This document shows, in pieces, positions 1 through 8,657 of a stretch of DNA of 64,000 bases. Source of the stretch: FEN-299 sp963727765 (GTDB lineage Bacteria > Acidobacteriota > Vicinamibacteria > Vicinamibacterales > Fen-181); the NCBI GenBank assembly GCA_963727765.1, contig CAVSGZ010000007.1, forward strand, positions 124,001 to 188,000. The letters are read 5' to 3'. The notes under the pieces are model-generated. The model saw only the letters and a list, made by a program, of their open reading frames with translations, did not search any database and was not told the origin of the DNA. The translations under genes and the position numbers were made by a program. The stretch's first letter is position 1. Each line of letters begins with the position of its first letter.

Positions 1-811
1 CATAGCCGAGCAGCGAGTAGAGCCAGACGCCGTGGTAGATGGTGGCGTCCTCGATTTCCCAGTGGCCCCAGTTGTCGTCGCCGAGCGCGCGGCGCTGCAG
101 TTCCCAGCGTGCGGCGCGGGGATGCTTCGGCATCGCGCGAACGGCCCACGCCAGCGTCTCCGCGCGCAGCATCGCGCGGTTCATGGCGCCCCACTCCGAG
201 GTCTGCAGCAGGTAGTCGATGCTGTGGCCGGCCAGCGCCTCGATCTTCGCGGCCTCGGCCGGCGTGAGCTGACCGAGCCGGTGAAGCGTGTCGTAGGCCC
301 GGAGGTAGCGCATGACGACGAAGAAGTCGGGGAGCGCGGGCACGCCGTTCGCGTAGTCGGGCCGCGCCTTCGCCGCCAACTCGGGGTACTGGGACCGGTA
401 GTCGCCGTACGTGAGCAGCACGTGTTTGGTGCGCTCGGCGTAGACGGGGTTGCGCTCCAGCTCGTAGAGCGTCGAATAGATGGCGGCCAGGTCGATCAGG
501 TCCCCCGGCCCCCGGTAGCCGAACGGGCTGGCCGGGTCGAACGTCTGCCGCCAGCGAGCGAGGTTTTCCTCGCGATGGTCCCAGGCGTAGTCAGCCGATG
601 CGCGGGCGTAGGCCAGGTAGTCGGCGCGCGTGACGGCGATGCCCGGCGCCACGGCCGTTCGTGCTGCCGCGGCCTGTTTGCCCTTCGCCTGGGGCTTCTG
701 CCCCGTTACCGATCCGACCGACGCTGCCGATTGTGCATCGAGGCTCCGGAGCGCGGCACCGGCCGCGACCACGAGAACGCCCGCCGCAATGAGTGTGCTG
801 ACGCCGCGCAT
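1..811 (-). CDS. Exported toroid-fold protein, possible polysaccharide lyase (partial)
   Basis: The first 270 residues are visible and the 3' end lies beyond the left edge. Residues 1-27 form a hydrophobic signal peptide ending near LDAQS, so the protein is probably exported. The rest is helical and aromatic-rich (for example DNWGHWEIEDATIYHG near the edge), the look of the alpha/alpha-toroid domains found in heparinase and alginate-lyase families. That is a resemblance, not a diagnosed family, and no catalytic residue can be assigned. The ATG at 811 lies 3 bp after the stop of the UroD-like gene, so this is the last visible gene of the minus-strand carbohydrate operon. Existence is well supported and function is weak. 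Confidence 0.6.
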   Translation of the reverse strand, partial: MRGVSTLIAAGVLVVAAGAALRSLDAQSAASVGSVTGQKPQAKGKQAAAARTAVAPGIAVTRADYLAYARASADYAWDHREENLARWRQTFDPASPFGYRGPGDLIDLAAIYSTLYELERNPVYAERTKHVLLTYGDYRSQYPELAAKARPDYANGVPALPDFFVVMRYLRAYDTLHRLGQLTPAEAAKIEALAGHSIDYLLQTSEWGAMNRAMLRAETLAWAVRAMPKHPRAARWELQRRALGDDNWGHWEIEDATIYHGVWLYSLLGY

Positions 812-814
812 GTC

Positions 815-1825
815 TCACCTCTCTCCATCGAACGCCTGCCAGCAGCTGAACACCTCGAGCACGTTTTCCGGACGGGCGCCGGGTCCGAACTCGCACTGGG
901 CGATGACACCGCCGTTGGCGTAGAGGTACCGCTTCACGTCGCCGACCGCGCGCCTGACGTCCTCGAGCGATCCAAACGACAGGACCGCCTGCCGGTCGAT
1001 CTCCCCCCAGAAGGTAATCTGTCCGCGGAACCGACTGAGGGCCTCGGCGCCCATGCAGGCCACCTGGCTGTTGATCGCGTGGACGCCGACCTCGATGAGA
1101 TCGGGCAGGATGTCCACGATCCAGCCGTCGGAATGCATGAAGACGAACTTGCCGGCCCGCCGCGCAACGTCGCAGTACTGCCTGTAGATCGGTTTGTAGA
1201 GCTCGCGCCAGATAGCCGGCGACACCAGCATGCGGTCCTGGGCGCCCCAGTCGTCCATCAGCACGATCGCATCGACATCGGTCGCCGCCCACGCTTCGAC
1301 CTCGGCGAGGTAGTGATGGTGCAGGCGCTCGAACAAGTCCATGAAGCCGGGCGGACGGGTGAACAGGTCCACCAGGGCCCCTTCCATGGTCCTCAGAAAG
1401 CACAGCCGTTCGAACGGCCTGACCAGCGTGCCCGCCAGCACGAATTGGTCCGTCGAACGGCAGAACGCGTTCACCGCTCCGCGATCGATGGCCAGTGTGC
1501 ACGCAGGCGTCTCGAAGCGCTCGAGGTCGCTCCATTCCCTGATCAACGGTTCGCGGACGATGCCGATCACCCCGCCGTGGACGTTGTCGAACCGGCAGCC
1601 CCACTCGTCGACGTAGAGGCCCTTCTGGTAGCGCTGGCCCACGACCGGCAGCGGCCGCAGGTAGAGGCCGGGCGACGTGACGATGTCGTCCGGAAATTCG
1701 GTCCTGAGACGGGTGACCTCCTCGGGGTAGCGCTCCTCGGCCCATGGCAGCACCCAAGCCTGGCGCGGCACGGCCGGCGGGGAAGCGAATTCGAGCGACT
1801 GTCGCACCAGGTCACGCCGCCTCAT
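815..1825 (-). CDS. Uroporphyrinogen decarboxylase-like protein (URO-D/MtaA/CmuA superfamily)
   Basis: This 336-residue protein has the URO-D TIM-barrel pattern over most of its length. A DAIVLMDDWGAQ segment lies near residue 190 and is followed by KFVFMHSDGWIVDILPDLIE and GVHAINSQ. True HemE has conserved N-terminal arginines that contact the porphyrin carboxylates; these are not evident, and no other haem gene is nearby, so haem synthesis is unlikely. Relatives include corrinoid methyltransferases and many uncharacterised members in sugar clusters. The ATG overlaps the stop of the Gfo/Idh gene by 4 bp (ATGA), so the two are translationally coupled. Role: inferred participation in catabolism of a glycan-derived sugar; substrate unknown. 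Confidence 0.82.
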   Translation of the reverse strand: MRRRDLVRQSLEFASPPAVPRQAWVLPWAEERYPEEVTRLRTEFPDDIVTSPGLYLRPLPVVGQRYQKGLYVDEWGCRFDNVHGGVIGIVREPLIREWSDLERFETPACTLAIDRGAVNAFCRSTDQFVLAGTLVRPFERLCFLRTMEGALVDLFTRPPGFMDLFERLHHHYLAEVEAWAATDVDAIVLMDDWGAQDRMLVSPAIWRELYKPIYRQYCDVARRAGKFVFMHSDGWIVDILPDLIEVGVHAINSQVACMGAEALSRFRGQITFWGEIDRQAVLSFGSLEDVRRAVGDVKRYLYANGGVIAQCEFGPGARPENVLEVFSCWQAFDGER

Positions 1826-3076
1826 CGACTCCTCCCGCCCGCACGCCCAGGACCGCCGCGGGGATACGCGTCGTAGCCGTCGAGATCCACCGGCACACCG
1901 GCTCGCGCCCAGCTGATGTCCGCCTCGGACGGGAGCAGGTGCCGCTCATGGCATCGGCTCAGCGTCTCGTCCAATTCCGGCACGAAGCGTCGCCCCGCCT
2001 GGTCGTCGCTGACCACGACCGCATCCGGGAACGAGATCGGCTCGCACACCGATTCGTGCATGCCGTTGACGACCAGCGTCTGGGCCAGGGCCGCCTCCGG
2101 ACCGCAGACGACCGTCGCCGGAGATCGTATCGCGCTGACGGCATCGAACAGCTTCTTGAACTGCGGGCTGTCGTCTGGGGCGCCGTAGCGCTTGACGTGA
2201 CCCGCCGCGTCGCGTGCGATGATACCTCCCGCCATCGCGTCGAACGTCACCGATGCCGTTTCGAACTCGAGCGTGAAGCGCGGCTCGATGGCGGTCTCGG
2301 TGACGTGCGAGGCGTACATCAGGACTTCCAGCCCGGTATCGGTCGTCACTCGACAGGCCGCGGTATCGCACGATTCGATTGGGTAGGCACGGTACAACTC
2401 GGCCTGCACGGTGCGCGGCCTGGCGCTCAGGTGGATGTCCGGGCCGCCGAGATAGAGCAGGTTGTGGAGAAAGTGGGCCATCGCGTTGTTCGCCGGTCCG
2501 TCGAGCACCCACCTGCCCGTCGCCGGGTCCCTCAGCCGTCCTGCCCACTGGTTCCGCTGATAGTACGACAGGTGACGTGGCCAGCAGCACAGTGTCGAGA
2601 AGCGGGCGGGGCGACCGAACAGCCCGGCGAGGATGTCTCGCTTCAGGGCCTGAATGGCCGTCGAGTACCGACCACTGGTAGCCGACCATCACGAAGCGGC
2701 CCGAGCGATCGCGCGTCGAGATCAGTTGCGTCGCCTCCTGCACGGTCGCGCCGAGCGGCTTGTCGCAGAGCACGTGAGACCCGTGCTCGAGCGCGGTGCA
2801 GGACTGGGGGACGTGATGTTGAATCGGGGACACGATGACCGCGAGGTCGGCCTCGTGTCCGGCCGCATAGAAATCGGCCACCTCGCCGAAGACCGGCACG
2901 CCTCGCGCCTCCACCCACGACCAGGCCCGCGACGCTCGCGCCTCCGGGTCCACCACTCCGGCCAGAATCGCCCGCTCCGCCGGAACCTCCTCGAGGAGCG
3001 TCTGCAGGTAGTAGTGGCCGTAGCCGCCAATCGCGACCATGAGCACCCGGACGGGGTTTTCCTTCCCGAGCATCAT
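1822..3076 (-). CDS. Gfo/Idh/MocA family oxidoreductase, interrupted by a +1 frameshift
   Basis: Predicted NAD(P)-dependent sugar or inositol dehydrogenase. The first about 135 residues hold the Rossmann motif (VAIGGYGHYY, residues 13-22) and the family DKPLGATVQEA segment with its catalytic-region lysine. After VGYQWS the frame breaks. Dropping one base of the doublet at 2668-2669 gives WSYSTAIQALKRDILAGLFG and an open frame to the stop at 1822. The region is 1255 nt, one more than a multiple of three, and the corrected protein would be 417 residues. As written, the downstream part opens only from an internal ATG at 2508. The start overlaps the GH38 stop (ATGA) and the end overlaps the UroD-like start. 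Sequencing error and recent mutation are both possible. Confidence 0.85.
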
Positions 3077-5592
3077 CGCGCGGCCCCCACGCGCTCGAGC
3101 AGGTCCGCGTTGCTGACGGCGTGCGTGGCGAAGTCCACGAGCAGCGTGCGGAGTTCGAATGGCCCGAGCGCCACGGGGAACTCGACGCCAAGCGCGGGGA
3201 TGCGTACCCGCGTGTCGCGGGCTGTGCCCGTCGGCTCGAACAGCCGCAGCACGAGCGCACGGCCGTCATCGCTCAGCTTCAGCGCGGACAGCCTCGCCAC
3301 GTCGTCGCCGAGGACGACACCGGAGAGCGCCGTCGGCCCGCCGCCCGACGGAAACGCGCACAGCGCCATCAGCTCCTCGGTCCTGACCGCTGCCTCGCGA
3401 TCGACCGCCCGCAGGCGGTCAGCCCCCGGGCCGGCATTCAGCCAGAACCTGAACACGTGCTCGCCCTGGTCCTCCCGCGGCTCGAACCGGTCCTGTCTGA
3501 CAATCGGCGTGACATCGTCCACGGGGTGGCCGGCGTAAGCCGGGGCGCGCAGGAGTGACAGCCGGACCTCGCCATCAGCCACGTCGAAGCCGTAGGTGGA
3601 GTCGTTGACGATCGTCAGCGCGCGCCCGCCATTGGGCGACAGGACCGCTAGCCAGCGGTGGCCGACCGCTTCTTCACCGCGGGGGCTCACGACCTCGACA
3701 CCGTAGGCCGTCTGCGTCCGCACCTCGCCGCCAGCGAGTGTCGTCGGTAGCGCGAGCTTCAGCATCGTGTCCCGCTCGAACCACGACACGCGGACCTCGA
3801 CCTCGATTTCGGTCCCGGTCGTCGGAACCATGTACCGGATCACGACCGCCGAGCGGCCGCAGGAGAGCAGCGACTCGATTGTGGTTCGGACCGGGCCGCT
3901 CTCGATCACACGAACCGGCGTCAGTTCGGCAGCCGCCACGCCGGCAAACGCCGCGGCCTCCGCCGCCGACATCAGCGTGAACTCGCCGACGACGTCACGG
4001 AACGCCCGCGTCTTCATGCCCCAGGGATCGGCAGTGTCCCTGACGAGCAGCGGGCGGAAGGCCGGGCCGCGCAGGTACTCCACGCCGTCGACCGCGAACC
4101 GCGAGAGCAGGCCGGACGATGACGAGATGTGAACGTGGGGCGCAGGGCTGAAACCCTGCGGTATCTGGTGATTCGGGCCGTGAGGCGCAGGGCTAAAGCC
4201 CTGCGCTATCTCGCGATCCTCGAGGCGACAGGAGAAGCGGGTGGTGCACGACGGCCGCAGGGACGCCCTGAACACGACGTGCTTCCGCTGGTCGTTCTGG
4301 ATGTTGCAGCTCTCTTTCTCGAGCTGGAGAGGAACGTCATGTCCCTGCGCGTCGGTGATGCGCGGCTGCCAGAACACCTTCGGGTTGAAGTTCGGCTCCG
4401 GCGGCTGGAACTCGCAGGAGACGACGTGGGTGACCGGGAAGGGGTGATGGTTGTGAACGAAGAGCGGGAGCTCGCCGTCGGCGGCGGCAGGCTGTCCACT
4501 GAGAAGCGCGAAGAACGCCCTGGCGCGCAGGCGGCTGACGATCTCGGCACCGTGGCCGAGCCGGTCGAGGGCCTGACGTTCGACTTCGCGAACCGCCTCG
4601 CCCGGGAGCACGTCGTGGAACTGACAATAGAGCAGGTCTTCGAGGCTCGACCGCAGTTCGGCGCCCGGATAGGGAAGAAGACCCTGGACGGCCGCGTTGG
4701 CCAGCATCGACTCGGTGACGAACAGCAGGCGCTCGAGCCTGGCGTGCGCGCGCTTGACCGTCGCCATCGACGAATAGCACCCAACGGCCCACGGATTGAG
4801 GTCGTGGGCGTAGCGGGGAAGTCCGGCGTCGTCCCTCATGGCGTCGAAGTAGTCCTCTGGCCGCCCATGCTGGACGCGGAAACCGGAAATCACTCCCGGA
4901 GTGATTATCGCGGCCAGCGCTCGGAGGTCACGGCGTGAAGGTCCGCCGCCGTGGTTTCCGACACCCCAGAGCACCATCCCGCGTGGCTGGTCCTGGTGCG
5001 CGTCGAGCCAGCGCCGGACCTTGTCGGCTGCCTTGCCCAGCTCCGAATTGTAGTGCTCGGACGAGCGGTGAGCGAGGACGGTGGATCCGTCAAGTCCCAC
5101 CCACACGAAGTCGTCCGACGGGAGCTCGAGCCAGCCGCGGTCGGGGCGGCAGAAGAGGTAGCCGTCGTAGCCCGACTTCGCCAGGATCTGCACGAGCCCG
5201 CGCGTGTGGCCGAAAGAGTCGAAGTTGGCGGCCACACGCGGTTCGACGCCGAACTTCTCCATGAAATAGCGCTTGCCGACGAGGATCTGCCGAACCAGCG
5301 ACTCACCGGACGGGATGTTGCAGTCGGGCTGGAGGTACCAGCCGCCCATCACGTGCCAGCGCCCTTCCCGGACCAATTGCTGGATCCCGGCGAAGAGCGA
5401 GGGCTCGTACTGCTCGACCCACGAGTAGAGCAGGGCTTCGTTGTGGCAGAACACGAAGCCGTCGAACTCCCGGCACAGTTCGGCCGCGGCGCGGAAGGTG
5501 CCGAGCGTCGCGGCCAGGCCTTCCTCCCACGGCCACAGCCAGACGGGATCGATGTGGGAGTTGCAGACGAGGAAGACGGTCTTGTCAGCCAT
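3073..5592 (-). CDS. Glycoside hydrolase family 38 alpha-mannosidase
   Basis: Predicted 839-residue alpha-mannosidase. Zn ligands His13 and Asp15 lie in NSHIDPVWLWPWEEG and the likely nucleophile is Asp125 in ANFDSFGHT. A further Zn histidine is probable in QFHDVLPGEAV. The N-terminal catalytic domain, helical middle domain and beta-rich C-terminal domain follow the usual family order. The ATG at 5592 is chosen because family homology begins at once, although the frame stays open upstream. Near residues 461-484 the chain reads twice through a palindromic repeat, giving two QGFSPAPH copies in a linker. No signal peptide is seen, so it probably acts in the cytoplasm on imported oligosaccharide. 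It sits 5 bp after the toroid glycosidase. Confidence 0.9.
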   Translation of the reverse strand: MADKTVFLVCNSHIDPVWLWPWEEGLAATLGTFRAAAELCREFDGFVFCHNEALLYSWVEQYEPSLFAGIQQLVREGRWHVMGGWYLQPDCNIPSGESLVRQILVGKRYFMEKFGVEPRVAANFDSFGHTRGLVQILAKSGYDGYLFCRPDRGWLELPSDDFVWVGLDGSTVLAHRSSEHYNSELGKAADKVRRWLDAHQDQPRGMVLWGVGNHGGGPSRRDLRALAAIITPGVISGFRVQHGRPEDYFDAMRDDAGLPRYAHDLNPWAVGCYSSMATVKRAHARLERLLFVTESMLANAAVQGLLPYPGAELRSSLEDLLYCQFHDVLPGEAVREVERQALDRLGHGAEIVSRLRARAFFALLSGQPAAADGELPLFVHNHHPFPVTHVVSCEFQPPEPNFNPKVFWQPRITDAQGHDVPLQLEKESCNIQNDQRKHVVFRASLRPSCTTRFSCRLEDREIAQGFSPAPHGPNHQIPQGFSPAPHVHISSSSGLLSRFAVDGVEYLRGPAFRPLLVRDTADPWGMKTRAFRDVVGEFTLMSAAEAAAFAGVAAAELTPVRVIESGPVRTTIESLLSCGRSAVVIRYMVPTTGTEIEVEVRVSWFERDTMLKLALPTTLAGGEVRTQTAYGVEVVSPRGEEAVGHRWLAVLSPNGGRALTIVNDSTYGFDVADGEVRLSLLRAPAYAGHPVDDVTPIVRQDRFEPREDQGEHVFRFWLNAGPGADRLRAVDREAAVRTEELMALCAFPSGGGPTALSGVVLGDDVARLSALKLSDDGRALVLRLFEPTGTARDTRVRIPALGVEFPVALGPFELRTLLVDFATHAVSNADLLERVGAAR
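4140..4209. repeat. Two palindromic repeat units inside the GH38 gene
   Basis: Unit B (4185-4206) is a perfect inverted repeat, GCGCAGGGCT, AA, AGCCCTGCGC, followed by TAT. Unit A (about 4140-4163) is the same element with one arm mismatch. They start 44-45 nt apart. The same palindrome lies between genes at 23676-23703. Both units are read through in frame on the minus strand as QGFSPAPH, so the enzyme frame survives. Confidence 0.9.
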
Positions 5593-5597
5593 CGGCG

Positions 5598-7625
5598 TCA
5601 ACCACGCGGAAGCACGATCTCGACCTCGACTTCGTCGCCGCTCGCCGAGGCGTTGGGCACGGCGACTTCGCCGGAGACACGCTCGGCCACAACCCGACCG
5701 CCCACCTTGACCCGGGCCACCGGCGCTCGCGCGGCCTCGCGGCTGACCTTCACGTCCAGCGTCCCCGAGCCGTAGGGCATGCGCCCTGCTGCGTAATCGA
5801 GGCCGGGCAGCAGCGCCGGCCTGACGGTCGGGCCGTCGGCCCCGGCACGCACGCCGAGGATCTGCTCGACCAGCAGGGCCAGCATCTCGGACCACGTCCA
5901 GGGAATGACGCCGACCTGGGGATACGGCGGCGAGGATCGAGGACCGTAGAACTCGAACCACGAGCCCGCCGGCGCACCAGTGGCTCGGTCGAGCCACCGG
6001 AGGACCCGCCATGCCCGGTCCGGCACGCCGCATTCCACCGCCGCCCGTGCCACGAAGATCGAGGCGAAGGGCCAACCGCCGGGCGAATCGGGCTCGGACG
6101 ACGCATGGTAGCGGCCGTAGCCTCCGTCTTCCCACTCCTGATTCCACAACGGTTCGACGCTGTCGAGCGTCCGGCGAGCGAGCGGGGAGTCCGGAGCGAC
6201 GAAACCCGTTACGATCGGCATTGTGACGCAGGTGTCCGGATTCAGCCAGTGAGCGCCCGGTCGCAGCAGCGGCACACCCGCGGGCATCAGAGAACCCGGG
6301 ACCGGCTCGATGCGGTCCTGCACGGTGCCGTCCAGGTTCTTGCGCTTCACGAGTACGCCATCGACGACCATGCCGTACCTCGGGTCCGTCAGCGTCGTGG
6401 CGCGGAGGCGCTCGGCATTCGACGCCCAGCGTGCCGCTCGCTCGGGCTGGCTCATCCTGACCGCGAGCCTCGAGGCCGCGCGCAGCCCGATCGACACGTA
6501 CACCTGGTGGACCAGCTCCAGGCCGGGCCGGATGCCATGAATCCGGTGCCGTTCCCAGAACTCCCGCGCGTTCGAGAGCAGCCCGCTCTCCGGGTGGGCG
6601 AACTCCTCACGCAGCGGGTACTCCGCGAGGGCTTCGATCCGGGGCCAATGCGCCGAAACGAGCGAAAGGTCGCCGGTCCACCGGACGTACTGCTCCAGCG
6701 CGTTCAGGAGGACGCCGTTCTGATCGAGCTCGGCTTCGTCCGGCCCGCGCACCTCGCTCGAGTCCATCGCGCCGCCCTCGGGCGTGATGAACTCGCGGAG
6801 GAGACGGTCGAGCAGGCAGGCGGCGCCTTCGCGGTCGCCCGCCATCAGGAACCCGGTCGAGACAAACGCCTGGTCCCGAACCCACTCCCGGTTGTACTGC
6901 CAGATGCTCGCGTCCATCCGCCCGGCCGCCGATTTCGCAGCCGCCAACTGGCAGTGGCTGATGCGCGCGAAGCGATCGAGCAGCGGGTCACCGAACGTAA
7001 AGCGCGACGCACGCCCCCAGCGTTCGCGCGCCGCATCCGCGACAGGGCAGTTCTCGACATGCACCTCGACCCGCTCGGCCCCGGGAACGATCTCGTAGAC
7101 GAAGCACGCCAGGGCGGCGCCGGCCTCCCTCTCGATGGCGGCCGTGCTGCCGCCGGCGCTGGTGCTCGCCCGGACCGGTCCGCAACCGGAGGAACAACGG
7201 ACGCGAACCTCCCGGGCCAGCCGTGGCGAATTGGTGTCCGGGCAGAAGAACAGTTCGGAGACCTCGCCGCCGGACCAGCTCCAGACAGCCTCGATGGCGG
7301 GCACGCCGTCATGGGTCGTCCAGGTCACGCGTGTGGCGTTCGCCCTCGCACGATGTGACTCGCCGTTGGCCTCCACGCGGACCAGGGTGGCGTCAAGCCC
7401 CCGAGCCAGGTCCATCGTTAACGCTTCGCGCTTCTTCCCAAGCCGGTCGGGATCCATCAACAGCAGGCCCAGTGGCGTGCCCTCTTCGGACGGTGCCCAC
7501 TGGACGGCCGCCTGGATGTGGCCGTTTCCGAGGAAGAAGTAGGAGACCTCCCGCAGCCGCGTCCGGACGTCCGGGTGGCCGAGGTTCGGGTCGTCGTCGT
7601 AGACGTGCTCTGACGGGTTGATCAT
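5598..7625 (-). CDS. Toroid-fold glycosidase (glucoamylase/GH63-like)
   Basis: This 675-residue protein has an N-terminal beta-rich domain (about residues 1-220), a six-hairpin toroid (about 230-600) and a short beta-rich tail. The core carries motifs typical of inverting toroid glycosidases: IWQYNREWVRDQAFVSTGFL, an acidic stretch SSEVRGPDEAELDQNG, and VIPWTWSEMLALLVE near the end. Specificity could be alpha-glucosidic, alpha-mannosidic or other. No signal peptide is visible. It lies 12 bp after the sugar isomerase and 5 bp before the GH38 gene in one operon, so it probably trims the same imported saccharide. Exact GH family uncertain. Confidence 0.75.
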   Translation of the reverse strand: MINPSEHVYDDDPNLGHPDVRTRLREVSYFFLGNGHIQAAVQWAPSEEGTPLGLLLMDPDRLGKKREALTMDLARGLDATLVRVEANGESHRARANATRVTWTTHDGVPAIEAVWSWSGGEVSELFFCPDTNSPRLAREVRVRCSSGCGPVRASTSAGGSTAAIEREAGAALACFVYEIVPGAERVEVHVENCPVADAARERWGRASRFTFGDPLLDRFARISHCQLAAAKSAAGRMDASIWQYNREWVRDQAFVSTGFLMAGDREGAACLLDRLLREFITPEGGAMDSSEVRGPDEAELDQNGVLLNALEQYVRWTGDLSLVSAHWPRIEALAEYPLREEFAHPESGLLSNAREFWERHRIHGIRPGLELVHQVYVSIGLRAASRLAVRMSQPERAARWASNAERLRATTLTDPRYGMVVDGVLVKRKNLDGTVQDRIEPVPGSLMPAGVPLLRPGAHWLNPDTCVTMPIVTGFVAPDSPLARRTLDSVEPLWNQEWEDGGYGRYHASSEPDSPGGWPFASIFVARAAVECGVPDRAWRVLRWLDRATGAPAGSWFEFYGPRSSPPYPQVGVIPWTWSEMLALLVEQILGVRAGADGPTVRPALLPGLDYAAGRMPYGSGTLDVKVSREAARAPVARVKVGGRVVAERVSGEVAVPNASASGDEVEVEIVLPRG

Positions 7626-7637
7626 GGCGGTCTCGCG

Positions 7638-8657
7638 CTACAGGCTGCCCGCTGAGGCCGGGCGCCCTTCGACCAGGGCGGCGAGCGCAGCCAGGTCGGC
7701 GGCCATGCGGGCCTCGGCGACGCGCGGCCATTCTTCCCGCGGGAGGGGCCGGCTCGAAGGCTGCCGCGCCGTCTGCTCGGCGAGCGCGGTCAGGCTGGCG
7801 AACTCCCGCACCGTCAGGTCGGGGAACTTTGACAGGAACGTCGGGTCAAACACCGGCAGCAGGAAGCTGCCTCCGTGGTCTTCGACCGACAAGTGCACGG
7901 GCCGGTCGAGCGACGCGACGAGATCGATGATGGCCGGAAGGTCGACAATCCCGGAGCCGAGCGGTGTCGTGAACGTCGTGAAGCCGGAGGAATCGAGGGC
8001 GATGGCGCCGTCCTTGATGTGCGTGCTGACCACCCACGGCAGCAGCCGTCTGGTGGCTGCCACGGGCTCTTCGAGCATCGTCAGCAGGTTCACCGTGTCG
8101 AGACAGACGCCCAGCCAGCCGCCCGGCGGCGCCTCGCACATGTCGAAGAGCCGGAGGAGTTCGTGCGAGGTGAACTCGAAATGCGTCTCGATGGCGAGCG
8201 TCACGCCCGCGTCCTGCCACATCGACGCCTGCGCGCGCAGGGCGTGCGCCGTTTCGCCGAGCAGCGTTTCGGTCGTCGGCGCCTCGTCGTGCCACCGCAT
8301 CAACCCGCCCGAGCACGACCTGACGATGCGCGCGCCCAGGGCCAGCGCCTGCCGAATCGTCTGGCGGTTGCCATCGACGATGTCCTTGGGCAACCACGTG
8401 GTGAGATCCCGCGGGACGTGCTGCGCGCCGCCCCACTCGAGGTAGAGCCCGCGCTCTCCGGCGGAGTCCCTCAACCGTTCGAGCGCGGTGGCATCGAGGG
8501 CGGCCTCGTGTTCGGGCTGGAGCCCGGAGAAGGCGACTCCCTCGGCGCGGTGGGCCTCCGCCCATCGCAGCGTGGCGAGCGGAGTAAGGCTCAGCGGAAA
8601 CAGACCGTAGTTGTCGATGCCGACCCGGTGCCGTCTCCTCGTGACGTTGGCGCTCAT
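7638..8657 (-). CDS. Sugar phosphate isomerase/epimerase-like TIM-barrel protein
   Basis: This 339-residue protein belongs to the xylose-isomerase-like (AP endonuclase 2) fold. Likely metal-binding or catalytic segments run in the expected order: LAIETHFEF (Glu), GVCLDTVN (Asp), VSTHIKDGAI (His) and LSVEDHGGS (Glu). The ATG at 8657 overlaps the transporter stop (ATGA, 4 bp); homology starts immediately with GIDNYGLFPLSLTP, which decides the start in a frame that stays open far upstream. Family members isomerise or epimerise sugars and cyclitols, and pairing with a Gfo/Idh/MocA oxidoreductase in the same operon is a common arrangement for keto-sugar or inositol-like catabolism. Substrate not determined. 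Confidence 0.85.
   Translation of the reverse strand: MSANVTRRRHRVGIDNYGLFPLSLTPLATLRWAEAHRAEGVAFSGLQPEHEAALDATALERLRDSAGERGLYLEWGGAQHVPRDLTTWLPKDIVDGNRQTIRQALALGARIVRSCSGGLMRWHDEAPTTETLLGETAHALRAQASMWQDAGVTLAIETHFEFTSHELLRLFDMCEAPPGGWLGVCLDTVNLLTMLEEPVAATRRLLPWVVSTHIKDGAIALDSSGFTTFTTPLGSGIVDLPAIIDLVASLDRPVHLSVEDHGGSFLLPVFDPTFLSKFPDLTVREFASLTALAEQTARQPSSRPLPREEWPRVAEARMAADLAALAALVEGRPASAGSL

Noticed and set aside
32..1876. A 614-codon plus-strand frame at the left edge
   Set aside because: Covers the toroid and UroD-like genes in antisense without any recognisable domain.
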